From the NCBI GenBank assembly GCA_019264505.1, contig JAHUZY010000098.1, positions 1-7,864 of the forward strand: a stretch of DNA of 7,864 nt, in the 5' to 3' direction. How positions within the stretch are numbered: position 1 is the first letter of the stretch; each line of letters opens with the position of its first letter. The position numbers and the translations under genes were made by a program. The stretch comes from Phenylobacterium sp. (GTDB lineage: Bacteria; Pseudomonadota; Alphaproteobacteria; Caulobacterales; Caulobacteraceae). The notes below the pieces were generated by a model that ran no database searches, had not been told where the DNA came from, and saw only the letters and a program-made list of their open reading frames with translations. Of the stretch, positions 1-6,412 are shown in pieces.

Positions 1-114
1 CCGCGGCCGCCAGGCCGGCGCCTCGGCCTGCGCGCCACGGGCGCGCAGGTCCTCGGCGACAGCCTGCCAGGTCAGCGGGCCGAGCAAGGGACTGTGCAGC
101 AGGACGTACCGCAC
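1..114 (-). CDS. Putative alpha/beta-hydrolase, N-terminal fragment
   Basis: Only the first 38 codons lie in the window; the gene continues beyond base 1. The peptide begins VRYVLLHSPLLGPLTWQAVA and continues with EDLRARGAQAEAP. This resembles the first beta strand, the oxyanion-region loop (usually H-G, here H-S-P) and the following helix of alpha/beta-hydrolases, where a phrase like LVHGxxxGxxxW is common. The GTG start at 114 is preferred because a strong purine-rich ribosome site (GGAGAGGGAGGA, bases 132-121 on the minus strand) lies 6 bases upstream. An ATG at 144 that shares one base with the pepA stop is in frame and would add ten residues poor in family character. The gene is probably co-transcribed with pepA. 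The catalytic serine, acid and histidine lie outside the window, so the family call is tentative and the substrate unknown. Confidence 0.55.
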   Translation of the reverse strand, partial: MRYVLLHSPLLGPLTWQAVAEDLRARGAQAEAPAWRPR

Positions 115-143
115 CGCGCGTCCTCCCTCTCCACCGACGGGCA

Positions 144-1628
144 TCAGCCCTCGTACTTGTCGGCCACCATACGGTTCAGCAGCCGCACACCGTAACCGGT
201 GGCGCCCTCAGGGATGGTGGGAATGCTGGAGGGCTTCTTCCAGGCGGTGGAGGCGATGTCCATGTGCGCCCAGGGCAGCCCGTTGACGAAGCGCTGCAGG
301 AACAGGGCCGCGGTGATCGAGCCCCCCGGCCGACCGCCGGTGTTCTTCATGTCGGCGATCATGCTGTCGATCTGCTTGTCGTAGGCGGCCGGCAGCGGCA
401 TGCGCCACAGGGGCTCGGCCTCGGCCTTGGAGGCGGCCAGCAGATTGTCGGCGAGCTCGTCATTGTTGGAGAAGACGCCGGCATAGTCGTTGCCGAGGCT
501 GATGATGATCGCGCCCGTCAGGGTGGCCAGATCGACCATGAACTTGGGCTTGAAGCGGTCCTGGCAGTACCAGAGGGCGTCGGCCAGCACGAGGCGGCCT
601 TCGGCGTCAGTGTTGATGATCTCGATGGTCTGGCCAGACATGCTGGTGACCACGTCACCCGGACGCTGGGCGTCGCCGTCCGGCATGTTCTCCACCAGGC
701 CAAGGATGCCCACGGCGTTGACCTTGGCCTTGCGGCCGGCCAGCACATGCATGAGACCGGCCACGGCGGCGGCGCCGCCCATGTCCCACTTCATGTCCTC
801 CATGCCGTCTGCGGGCTTGATCGAGATGCCGCCCGTGTCGAAGCAGACGCCCTTGCCCACGAAGGCGACCGGCTGGGCGGCGGGGTCAGCGGCGCCGTTC
901 CAGCGCATGATGGCCAGCTGGCTGTCCTTGGCGCTGCCGCGGCCGACGCCCAGCAGCGAGCCCATGCCGAGCTTGTCCATCTCGGCCTCGCCGAGGATTT
1001 CGACCTCAAGGCCGAGGCTTTCGAGCCCCTTCACGCGTCGGGCGAACTCCGCCGGATAGAGAACATTCGGCGGCTCCGAGACCAGATCGCGGGCGAATGC
1101 GATGGCGTCGGCCAGGGCCGACTGAGCGGCGAACGCGGCCTTGGCGGCCTCCACATCGGCGCAGACGATCTCAGCCTTCACGATGGAGGGCTTCTTGTCG
1201 GCCGGCTCCTTGGTCCGGTAGCGGTCAAACCGGTATGAGGCCAGGCGCACCCCAAGAGCGGCGCGTTCCGGCTGGGCGGCGCCGTCGTCGGCGAAGGCGA
1301 TCCGCAGGGTCGTGAGACCCGACAGTTTGACCGCGCCATAGGCGCTGGCCGCAGCGTGTTCGGCGCCCACAGCGTCGAAGGCCTCGCGCTTGCCGGCCCC
1401 GACCAGCAGCAGTCGACCGGCGGCGTGCCCGGCCGGCGCAGCCAGATCGAGGATCTGGCCCTTGGCGCCGGTGAAGCGGCCTTGCGCCAGGGCGCGGCCG
1501 ACCACACCTGCGGTCTGGCTGTCGGCGTCGGCGGCGGCGCCCGTCAGTACGGCGCCCTCAAAAACGATAATGGCCAGGGCCGACTTCTCGGTGATGTCCG
1601 TAGCAGCCGAGACGAATTGAATGTCCAT
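144..1628 (-). CDS. pepA: Cytosol (leucyl) aminopeptidase PepA, M17 family
   Basis: This cytoplasmic two-metal exopeptidase removes N-terminal residues, classically leucine, from peptides. The 494-residue length fits the family (about 500). The N-terminal part (roughly 1-165) is the variable M17 domain; the catalytic domain follows. The full metal and active-site set is visible: K259 and D264 in [11 protein letters not shown]271 in SIKP, D282 in KWDMGG, D341 and E343 in the signature NTDAEGRL (339-346), and R345. By homology to E. coli PepA, K259, D264, D282, D341 and E343 bind the metals, while K271 and R345 act in catalysis. The ATG at 1628 is chosen over an upstream in-frame TTG at 1649 because MDIQFVSA is the normal family beginning and a weak GAGA site precedes it. 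E. coli PepA also binds DNA as a repressor and recombination accessory factor; nothing here shows whether this one does. It is divergent from lptF, as in E. coli. Confidence 0.97.
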   Translation of the reverse strand: MDIQFVSAATDITEKSALAIIVFEGAVLTGAAADADSQTAGVVGRALAQGRFTGAKGQILDLAAPAGHAAGRLLLVGAGKREAFDAVGAEHAAASAYGAVKLSGLTTLRIAFADDGAAQPERAALGVRLASYRFDRYRTKEPADKKPSIVKAEIVCADVEAAKAAFAAQSALADAIAFARDLVSEPPNVLYPAEFARRVKGLESLGLEVEILGEAEMDKLGMGSLLGVGRGSAKDSQLAIMRWNGAADPAAQPVAFVGKGVCFDTGGISIKPADGMEDMKWDMGGAAAVAGLMHVLAGRKAKVNAVGILGLVENMPDGDAQRPGDVVTSMSGQTIEIINTDAEGRLVLADALWYCQDRFKPKFMVDLATLTGAIIISLGNDYAGVFSNNDELADNLLAASKAEAEPLWRMPLPAAYDKQIDSMIADMKNTGGRPGGSITAALFLQRFVNGLPWAHMDIASTAWKKPSSIPTIPEGATGYGVRLLNRMVADKYEG

Positions 1629-1672
1629 GCGATATCTCAACCAAAGCAAAGCTGAAGGCGCTCCACCGACAG

Positions 1673-1690
1673 GACGCCCAGTCTGGCGTC
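1673..1690. repeat. Inverted repeat in the pepA-lptF intergenic region
   Basis: GACGCC (1673-1678) and GGCGTC (1685-1690) are perfect 6-base inverted arms around a 6-base centre, CAGTCT. The repeat lies about 45 bases upstream of the pepA ATG and just upstream of the proposed lptF -35 element. It could be an operator for a dimeric regulator or a hairpin in the pepA leader. Arms of this size also arise by chance in GC-rich DNA, so function is only a possibility. Confidence 0.35.
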
Positions 1691-1701
1691 ACCTGCGGCG
1701 G

Positions 1702-1730
1702 TTGTGTGGCGCGGCGACGCATGGTTTAGA
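1702..1730 (+). promoter_or_regulatory. Candidate promoter for the lptF operon
   Basis: TTGTGT (1702-1707) and TTTAGA (1725-1730) are spaced by 17 bases, giving a plausible housekeeping-sigma promoter. The -10 region read as TTTAGAAC also fits the TANAWC core of the Caulobacter-type -10 (GCTANAWC). Transcription would begin near 1737, leaving a leader of about 45 bases before the lptF ATG. On the opposite strand the same bases read TCTAAACC, also -10-like, so the element could serve pepA, although no well-spaced -35 is seen on that strand. The call rests on motif matching alone. Confidence 0.4.
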
Positions 1731-1737
1731 ACAGCTT

Positions 1738-1752
1738 CGCGCCCAGGGCGCG
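1738..1752. repeat. 15-base palindrome at the lptF promoter start region
   Basis: CGCGCCC (1738-1744) and GGGCGCG (1746-1752) form perfect 7-base arms around one central A. The palindrome sits at or just after the proposed transcription start, 30 bases before the lptF ATG, where a repressor site would be effective. A one-base loop makes an RNA hairpin unlikely unless inner pairs open, so a DNA-binding site is the more natural reading. The arms are pure G/C, which raises the chance of a random occurrence. Confidence 0.35.
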
Positions 1753-1781
1753 CCAAATCAGCCCGGCGACGCCTTTTTTCC

Positions 1782-2924
1782 ATGCGCCTGATCGACCGAT
1801 ATCTGCTTCGCCAGCTGCTGGGCCCGACCCTGCTGGCGACGCTCGCCCTCACCGCTGTGGCTCTGCTGAGCCAGAGCCTGTCGGCGCTCGACGTCATCAT
1901 CAATCAGCGCCAGAGCGCCGGCGTCTTCCTGAAGATCACCATGCTGGCCATGCCGCAGCTGATCAACATGGTCCTGCCGCTCGCCCTGTTCGTCGCCGCC
2001 CTGGTGGCCCTGAACCGCCTTCAGAGCGAGCAGGAACTCGTGGTCTGCTTCGCCGGCGGCATGAGCCGCTGGCGAGTCATCGCCCCTCCCATGCGTCTGG
2101 CGGTGATCATCGCCCTGCTCGCCCTGGTCATGAATCTGTTCATCCAGCCGGCCGCCTATCGGGAGCTGCGAAACACCCTGTTCGACGTCCGGACGGACCT
2201 CGCCGCCACCCTGGTCCGGGAGGGCGAGTTCACCGAACCGGCGCCCGGCCTGACCGTCTACGCCCAGAGCGTCGACAGCCGCGGCCGGATGGGGAACCTG
2301 TTCATCCATGTGGCCGAGAGCGATGGCTCAGCGACCACCTACACCGCCGACGAGGGGCGGATGGCGACCCGTGGCGGAACCCCCGTCCTGGTCATGTCGC
2401 GGGGCTCGACGCAGGAGTTCAGCGCCACCGGGGTGCTCAACTATCTGACCTTTGACGAGTACATTTTCGACCTCGGCCCGCTGGTCGCCTCGGAGGAGCT
2501 GGTCCACTACAAGCCGTCCGATCGCTACCTCCACGAGCTGTTCTTCCCCGACCTCGAGCAGGACTGGGAGCGGCGAAATCGTCTGGAGATGCTGGCCGAG
2601 GGCCACGCCCGGCTGGCCACACCCCTCTATAATATCGCCTTCATGGCCCTGGCGCTCGCGGCCATCCTGGGGGGCGGATACGACCGCATGGGCTACGGCC
2701 GGCGGATCGCCTGGGCCGGCGCGGCTGCGGCGCTGACCCGAATCCTGGGCTTCGTGGTTCAGGCCGCTTCTGAATCAGGGGTCTGGCTCAACGCCCTGCA
2801 GTATGCCGTGCCGCTGATCGCCATGGGGCTGGCCCTACGCAGCGTGTTCCGCCAGCGGGTGTCGCGGTTCATCGACATGCGCAAGCGTCCATCCCGCATC
2901 GCCCCGGCCGGAGCGCCCGCATGA
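1782..2924 (+). CDS. lptF: LPS export ABC transporter permease LptF
   Basis: LptF is one half of the inner-membrane LptF/LptG pair that, powered by cytoplasmic LptB, lifts lipopolysaccharide out of the membrane and passes it to LptC/LptA. The 380-residue protein has the family architecture: three membrane helices in the N-terminal third (about 12-34, 50-78, 103-124), a periplasmic beta-jellyroll domain (about 130-265) and three C-terminal helices (about 280-299, 307-329, 336-353). The loop SEQELVVCFAGGMSRWRV (82-99) matches the cytoplasmic coupling helix that contacts LptB. The ATG at 1782 is chosen because MRLIDRYLLRQLLG is the usual family start; the frame is open back to 1704 but that extension is Arg-rich and unlike the family. 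No Shine-Dalgarno site is visible, only a run of six T before the ATG. The gene is first in the lptFG-lptD-surA-pdxA unit. Confidence 0.95.
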   Translation: MRLIDRYLLRQLLGPTLLATLALTAVALLSQSLSALDVIINQRQSAGVFLKITMLAMPQLINMVLPLALFVAALVALNRLQSEQELVVCFAGGMSRWRVIAPPMRLAVIIALLALVMNLFIQPAAYRELRNTLFDVRTDLAATLVREGEFTEPAPGLTVYAQSVDSRGRMGNLFIHVAESDGSATTYTADEGRMATRGGTPVLVMSRGSTQEFSATGVLNYLTFDEYIFDLGPLVASEELVHYKPSDRYLHELFFPDLEQDWERRNRLEMLAEGHARLATPLYNIAFMALALAAILGGGYDRMGYGRRIAWAGAAAALTRILGFVVQAASESGVWLNALQYAVPLIAMGLALRSVFRQRVSRFIDMRKRPSRIAPAGAPA

Positions 2925-4021
2925 GGTTTGGCCGTATCGAAGCCTATGTGCTGTCGCGAAGCCTGCTTAGCGTGGGCGTGGCCCTGGCGGTGATCACCGC
3001 GGTGATCATCCTCGTGCAGTTCGTCGAGCTGTCACGCTCGGTCGGCGTCCGGGCCGAGGTCAGCGTCGCCGAGCTGTTCGCCCTGACCGCGCTGGGCACT
3101 CCCAGCCTGGTGCTGGTGCTGCTGCCCTTCGTCTTCCTGTTCGGCTGCATGGCCGCCTATGTCAGCCTCAATCGCCGCAGCGAGCTGGTGGCCATGCGGG
3201 CCGCCGGCGTGTCGGCCTGGCGCTTCATCCTGCCTACCGCGGCGGCGGCGGCGGTCATCGGCGCCCTGTCGGTCACCCTGCTCAACCCCCTGGCGGCGGC
3301 GTCCAACGCCCGGTTCGGAATCGAGCGGGCCCGGATCATGGACAACTATCTGGTCGACGCCCCAGAGGACATCTGGCTGCGGCAAGGGGACGAGCGCAGT
3401 CAGATCGTGATCCACGCCAAGGACCGCGAGATCGTCGACGGGACCGTCGTGCTCCGCGGCGTCTCCCTGTTCATCTACCAGAAGAACGATGCGGGCGTGC
3501 CAGAGTTCAGGCGGCGCCTGGAGGCGGCAGAGGCGCGGCTGTTGCCTGGCTTCTGGCGACTGACGGACGTGCGCGAAGCCGCCGCCGGCGAAAGTTCCGT
3601 CCGGTCCGAGAGCCTCTCCTTGCGGTCCAGCCTCGACAGCGAGTCGGCGCTCGAACGCTTCGCCTCGCCCCAGGCGATCGCCTTCTGGCGCCTGCCGGCG
3701 GCGATCCGCACCACCGAGCAGGCGGGCTTCAGCGCCAGCCGCTATCAGTTGCGGTTCCAGCAGCTTCTGGCCACGCCGCTACTGTTCGCAGCCATGACCA
3801 TCCTGGCGGCCGCCTTCTCCCTTCGACTGGCGCGGCTTGGTGGACTGGCGGGTCTGGCGGGCGCGGGCGTGGCGCTGGGCTTCGTCTTCTTCTTCCTCAA
3901 CGAGTTCGCCGGCGCCTTGGCCAATGCCGACATCATTCCCCTGGCCGCCGCGGCCTGGGCGCCGCCGGTGATCGCCCTGCTGTCGGGCCTCACCCTGCTC
4001 TGCTACACCGAAGACGGTTGA
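2921..4021 (+). CDS. lptG: LPS export ABC transporter permease LptG
   Basis: LptG is the partner of LptF in the LptB2FG lipopolysaccharide extractor of the inner membrane. The protein has 366 residues (E. coli LptG has 360). Membrane helices are apparent at about 14-36, 58-83 and 102-124 and in the C-terminal part at about 280-302, 306-330 and 338-361. The periplasmic jellyroll domain lies between (about 130-270). The cytoplasmic segment NRRSELVAMRAAGVSAWRF (84-102) is the conserved LptB-contacting coupling helix. Calling this copy LptG rather than LptF rests on its second position after lptF and on overall resemblance; the two are paralogues. The ATG overlaps the lptF stop by 4 bases (ATGA) and has a CGGAG site 7 bases upstream, indicating translational coupling and balanced amounts of the two subunits. 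Confidence 0.95.
   Translation: MRFGRIEAYVLSRSLLSVGVALAVITAVIILVQFVELSRSVGVRAEVSVAELFALTALGTPSLVLVLLPFVFLFGCMAAYVSLNRRSELVAMRAAGVSAWRFILPTAAAAAVIGALSVTLLNPLAAASNARFGIERARIMDNYLVDAPEDIWLRQGDERSQIVIHAKDREIVDGTVVLRGVSLFIYQKNDAGVPEFRRRLEAAEARLLPGFWRLTDVREAAAGESSVRSESLSLRSSLDSESALERFASPQAIAFWRLPAAIRTTEQAGFSASRYQLRFQQLLATPLLFAAMTILAAAFSLRLARLGGLAGLAGAGVALGFVFFFLNEFAGALANADIIPLAAAAWAPPVIALLSGLTLLCYTEDG
2991..3008. repeat. 18-base perfect palindrome inside lptG
   Basis: The bases TGATCACCGCGGTGATCA are a perfect 18-base palindrome, 70 bases after the lptG ATG. They lie in codons for the first membrane helix, where the protein reads AVITAVII, so two nearly identical codon runs (GCGGTGATC) create part of the symmetry. 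Both a DNA-binding site and an mRNA hairpin early in lptG are possible, but a by-product of repeated hydrophobic codons is equally possible. Confidence 0.5.
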
Positions 4022-4064
4022 AAGACGCCGCCACGCCGCTATTGCCTGGGCTCGGGTCCGCGGC

Positions 4065-4073
4065 AAGAAGGGA
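4065..4073 (+). promoter_or_regulatory. Ribosome binding site deciding the lptD start
   Basis: AAGAAGGGA lies 7 bases upstream of the TTG at 4081. It is one of the better Shine-Dalgarno matches in the operon and supports 4081 as the lptD start over the in-frame TTG at 4018, which overlaps the lptG stop. Confidence 0.7.
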
Positions 4074-4080
4074 TTCACCT

Positions 4081-6369
4081 TTGAAGACGTCACCTCGGCG
4101 CACCTCGCTCGCCTCGGTCAAGCGCAGCCTCCTGGCGGGAGCTGCGGTGGCGAGCCTGTGTGCGGGGACCGCCTTCGCCCAAGATGCGCCGGCGCAGCGG
4201 TCAGGCTCTGGCTCAGACGGCCTCACGCCCGGCGCCATCTATCTTGAGGCGGACACGGTCGAGCGCGACGACGCCCGGCCGCGCACGACGGCTTCGGGCG
4301 ACGTTGAAGCCCGCTATGACAGCCGCAATCTGCGGGCCGACGCCCTGATCTACGATGAGGCCCAGGGCGTGCTGGAGGCCTCCAAGGTGCAGATCGTCAA
4401 TCCTGACGGCAGCGTGGAGTTCGCCCGTGAGATCGTCATGGACGATCAGATGCGCGCCGGCGTCGCCCGCGGCTTCGCCGCCAGACTGCCTCAGAATGTG
4501 AAGCTCGCCGCCGCCAGCGCCGTGCGGCGGAATGAGAACGTCAACGAGCTGAACCGCGCGATCTACACACCCTGCGACATCTGCGCCGACAGCGAAGCCA
4601 ATACCCCGACCTGGTCGATCCAGGCCGACAAGGTGGTGCAAGACCGGGAGCGACAGCTGGTCTATTACCGCCACGCTGTGTTCCGCCTGTTTGGCGCGCC
4701 GGTCCTCTACCTGCCGCTCTTCTGGCATCCCGATCCTCAGGCAGAGCGCAAGTCGGGGCTTCTGACGCCGGACATCTCGGCTTCAGACCGTCGCGGCTTC
4801 TCCTACGAACAGCCGTATCTGTTTGTCTTGTCTGATTATTCGGACCTGACGCTGAGTCCGCAGATCAACGCCAAGGTCGAGCCCTTCCTCAACGCCCGCT
4901 ACCGCAAGCGGTTCTATTCCGGTGAGGTCGATGTCCGGGGTGGCTACACCTACGCCAGGGATTTCGACTCAGCCGGCCAGTTCGGGGACCAGACCTCCCG
5001 CAGCTACATCCTCGCCCGTGGCGCCTTCGCCATCGATGAGAACTGGGATTGGGGCTTCACGGCCGAGCGCACGTCTGACGACCTGTTGTTCGACAAATAT
5101 GAGATCGGCGACGTCTATCAGTCCCGCGGCCCCCATATCGCCGACGACCGGCGGCTGATCTCCCAGGTCTATGCCATCCGCCAGGATGAAGACTCCTATC
5201 TGTCGCTGGCGGCGTTCGATATCCAGGGGCTGCGCCCCGGAGATGACGACCGCACCTTCCCCACCGTCGCGCCCCTGGTCGAGGGACGGTGGAGCCCCGA
5301 CGTACGGCTGGCCGGCGGGCGTCTGCGCCTGCGGGCCAATGCGGTGGCCCTGGAGCGGGACCTGTCACCTAGCAGCACTGCGGCGGCCTATGTCCCCGGC
5401 CTCGACAGTCGGCGTGTGGTGGCCCAGGCCGACTGGCGTCGCTCCTTCACCACCCAGGCCGGGATTCGGCTGGAGCCGTTCGCCAATCTGCGCGCCGACG
5501 CCTACAGCTTGAGCGACGTGCCGCTGAACGGCTATGACAGCCGGACGGAAACCCGGGCCATGGCCACGCTGGGCGCCGACATCAGCTGGCCTTTCTACCG
5601 TCGTTTCAATGACAAGACGGCGATCCTTGAACCCGTGGTGCAGCTTATCGCCGCGCCGCGCCCCGACCAGATCCAGACCGGCATCTCCGCAACTGGCGAA
5701 CCGCTGTATCTGGATGAGGACAGCCTGGCGTTCGAGTTCGATGAAACCAACCTGCTGATGGCCGACCGCTTTCCCGGGTTCGACCTGATGGAAGGCGGGC
5801 TCCGCGCCAATGTGGCCGCCCGCGCCAGCCTGCTGTGGGACGATGGACGCCGGGCCACGGTGCTGGTGGGTCGAAGCTTCCGCGACCGCGAAGAACAGGC
5901 CTTTCCGGAGCGCACGGGCCTGAGAGACACCGCCTCGGACTGGATCGTCGCGGCCCAGGCCCAGCCGATTCGGGGTGTGTCGGCCTTCGGCCGGGCGCGG
6001 TTGAACGGCGACACTCTGGACGTCCGTCGGGCCGAGGCCGGCGCCAATATCGCCCTGGGACGGGGTTCGGGTTTCTTCCGCTATCTCTGGGACGACCTGG
6101 ACATCAACGGGGTCAAGCGCGAGAATCTCGACCTCGGCGGCGAGCTCTTCATCACCCAGAACTGGGGGATCACCGCCTACGGCAACCGCGACATGGTTCA
6201 GAATGGCTGGGTGGTGCGCGACGTCGGGGTGGTCTATCGGGACGAGTGCACACGGATCGAAGTCATCTACCGCCGCGAGGACACGATTGTCGGCCGTCTG
6301 GGTCCCAGCGAGTCTGTGGCGGTGCGCCTAACCCTCGCCACATTGGGCGAACCTATCTATGCCAATTAG
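4081..6369 (+). CDS. lptD: LPS-assembly outer-membrane protein LptD
   Basis: LptD is the outer-membrane beta barrel that, with the lipoprotein LptE, inserts lipopolysaccharide into the outer leaflet. From the TTG at 4081 the protein has 762 residues (E. coli LptD has 784). It begins with a signal peptide: basic start, hydrophobic core from about S16, and probable cleavage after A33 (GTAFA/QD). An LptA/OstA-like periplasmic domain follows (about 55-160), with LEADTVERDD and later RADALIYDEAQGVLEA. The conserved phrase GAPVLYLPLFWHPDP (205-219) and RKSGLLTP (223-230) lead into the barrel domain, which runs to the C-terminus. The mature protein has three cysteines: C165 and C168 (TPCDIC) and C723 (RDECTR), so the disulfide pattern must differ from the four-cysteine E. 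coli protein. Its position after lptFG and before surA links both ends of the LPS bridge with the chaperone for its barrel. Confidence 0.95.
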   Translation: MKTSPRRTSLASVKRSLLAGAAVASLCAGTAFAQDAPAQRSGSGSDGLTPGAIYLEADTVERDDARPRTTASGDVEARYDSRNLRADALIYDEAQGVLEASKVQIVNPDGSVEFAREIVMDDQMRAGVARGFAARLPQNVKLAAASAVRRNENVNELNRAIYTPCDICADSEANTPTWSIQADKVVQDRERQLVYYRHAVFRLFGAPVLYLPLFWHPDPQAERKSGLLTPDISASDRRGFSYEQPYLFVLSDYSDLTLSPQINAKVEPFLNARYRKRFYSGEVDVRGGYTYARDFDSAGQFGDQTSRSYILARGAFAIDENWDWGFTAERTSDDLLFDKYEIGDVYQSRGPHIADDRRLISQVYAIRQDEDSYLSLAAFDIQGLRPGDDDRTFPTVAPLVEGRWSPDVRLAGGRLRLRANAVALERDLSPSSTAAAYVPGLDSRRVVAQADWRRSFTTQAGIRLEPFANLRADAYSLSDVPLNGYDSRTETRAMATLGADISWPFYRRFNDKTAILEPVVQLIAAPRPDQIQTGISATGEPLYLDEDSLAFEFDETNLLMADRFPGFDLMEGGLRANVAARASLLWDDGRRATVLVGRSFRDREEQAFPERTGLRDTASDWIVAAQAQPIRGVSAFGRARLNGDTLDVRRAEAGANIALGRGSGFFRYLWDDLDINGVKRENLDLGGELFITQNWGITAYGNRDMVQNGWVVRDVGVVYRDECTRIEVIYRREDTIVGRLGPSESVAVRLTLATLGEPIYAN

Positions 6370-6412
6370 GATCAGCGGCGCATCCAGCCGCCACGAAGGA
6401 ATGACCCAAGCG

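Noticed and set aside
1..12. GCGGCCGC at 3-10 as a possible cloning junction or special site
   Set aside because: An 8-base G/C palindrome is unsurprising in DNA this GC-rich and it lies in frame within the hydrolase-like coding region.
264..1238. Long plus-strand open frame (324 codons) opposite pepA
   Set aside because: It lies wholly antisense to a clearly identified pepA; the product is His/Gly/Ala-rich with no recognisable family and is a typical GC-rich shadow frame.
1629..1649. TTG start at 1649 for pepA
   Set aside because: It adds MLWLRYR ahead of the normal family N-terminus MDIQFV, and an ATG exists at 1628.
1704..1781. Possible 26-residue N-terminal extension of LptF
   Set aside because: The extension is Arg-rich, has no family resemblance, and would begin in the proposed promoter; the family start MRLIDRYLL is at 1782.
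3239..3253. (GCG)5 run in lptG as a possible phase-variation microsatellite
   Set aside because: The unit is a triplet, so length change would not shift the frame, and it simply encodes five alanines in a membrane helix.
5835..6404. 189-codon plus-strand frame overlapping the 3' end of lptD
   Set aside because: It is out of frame with lptD, gives an Arg/Gly-rich product without recognisable features, and has no independent signals.
6370..6412. Possible terminator between lptD and surA
   Set aside because: The gap is short, with no stable hairpin followed by a T run.
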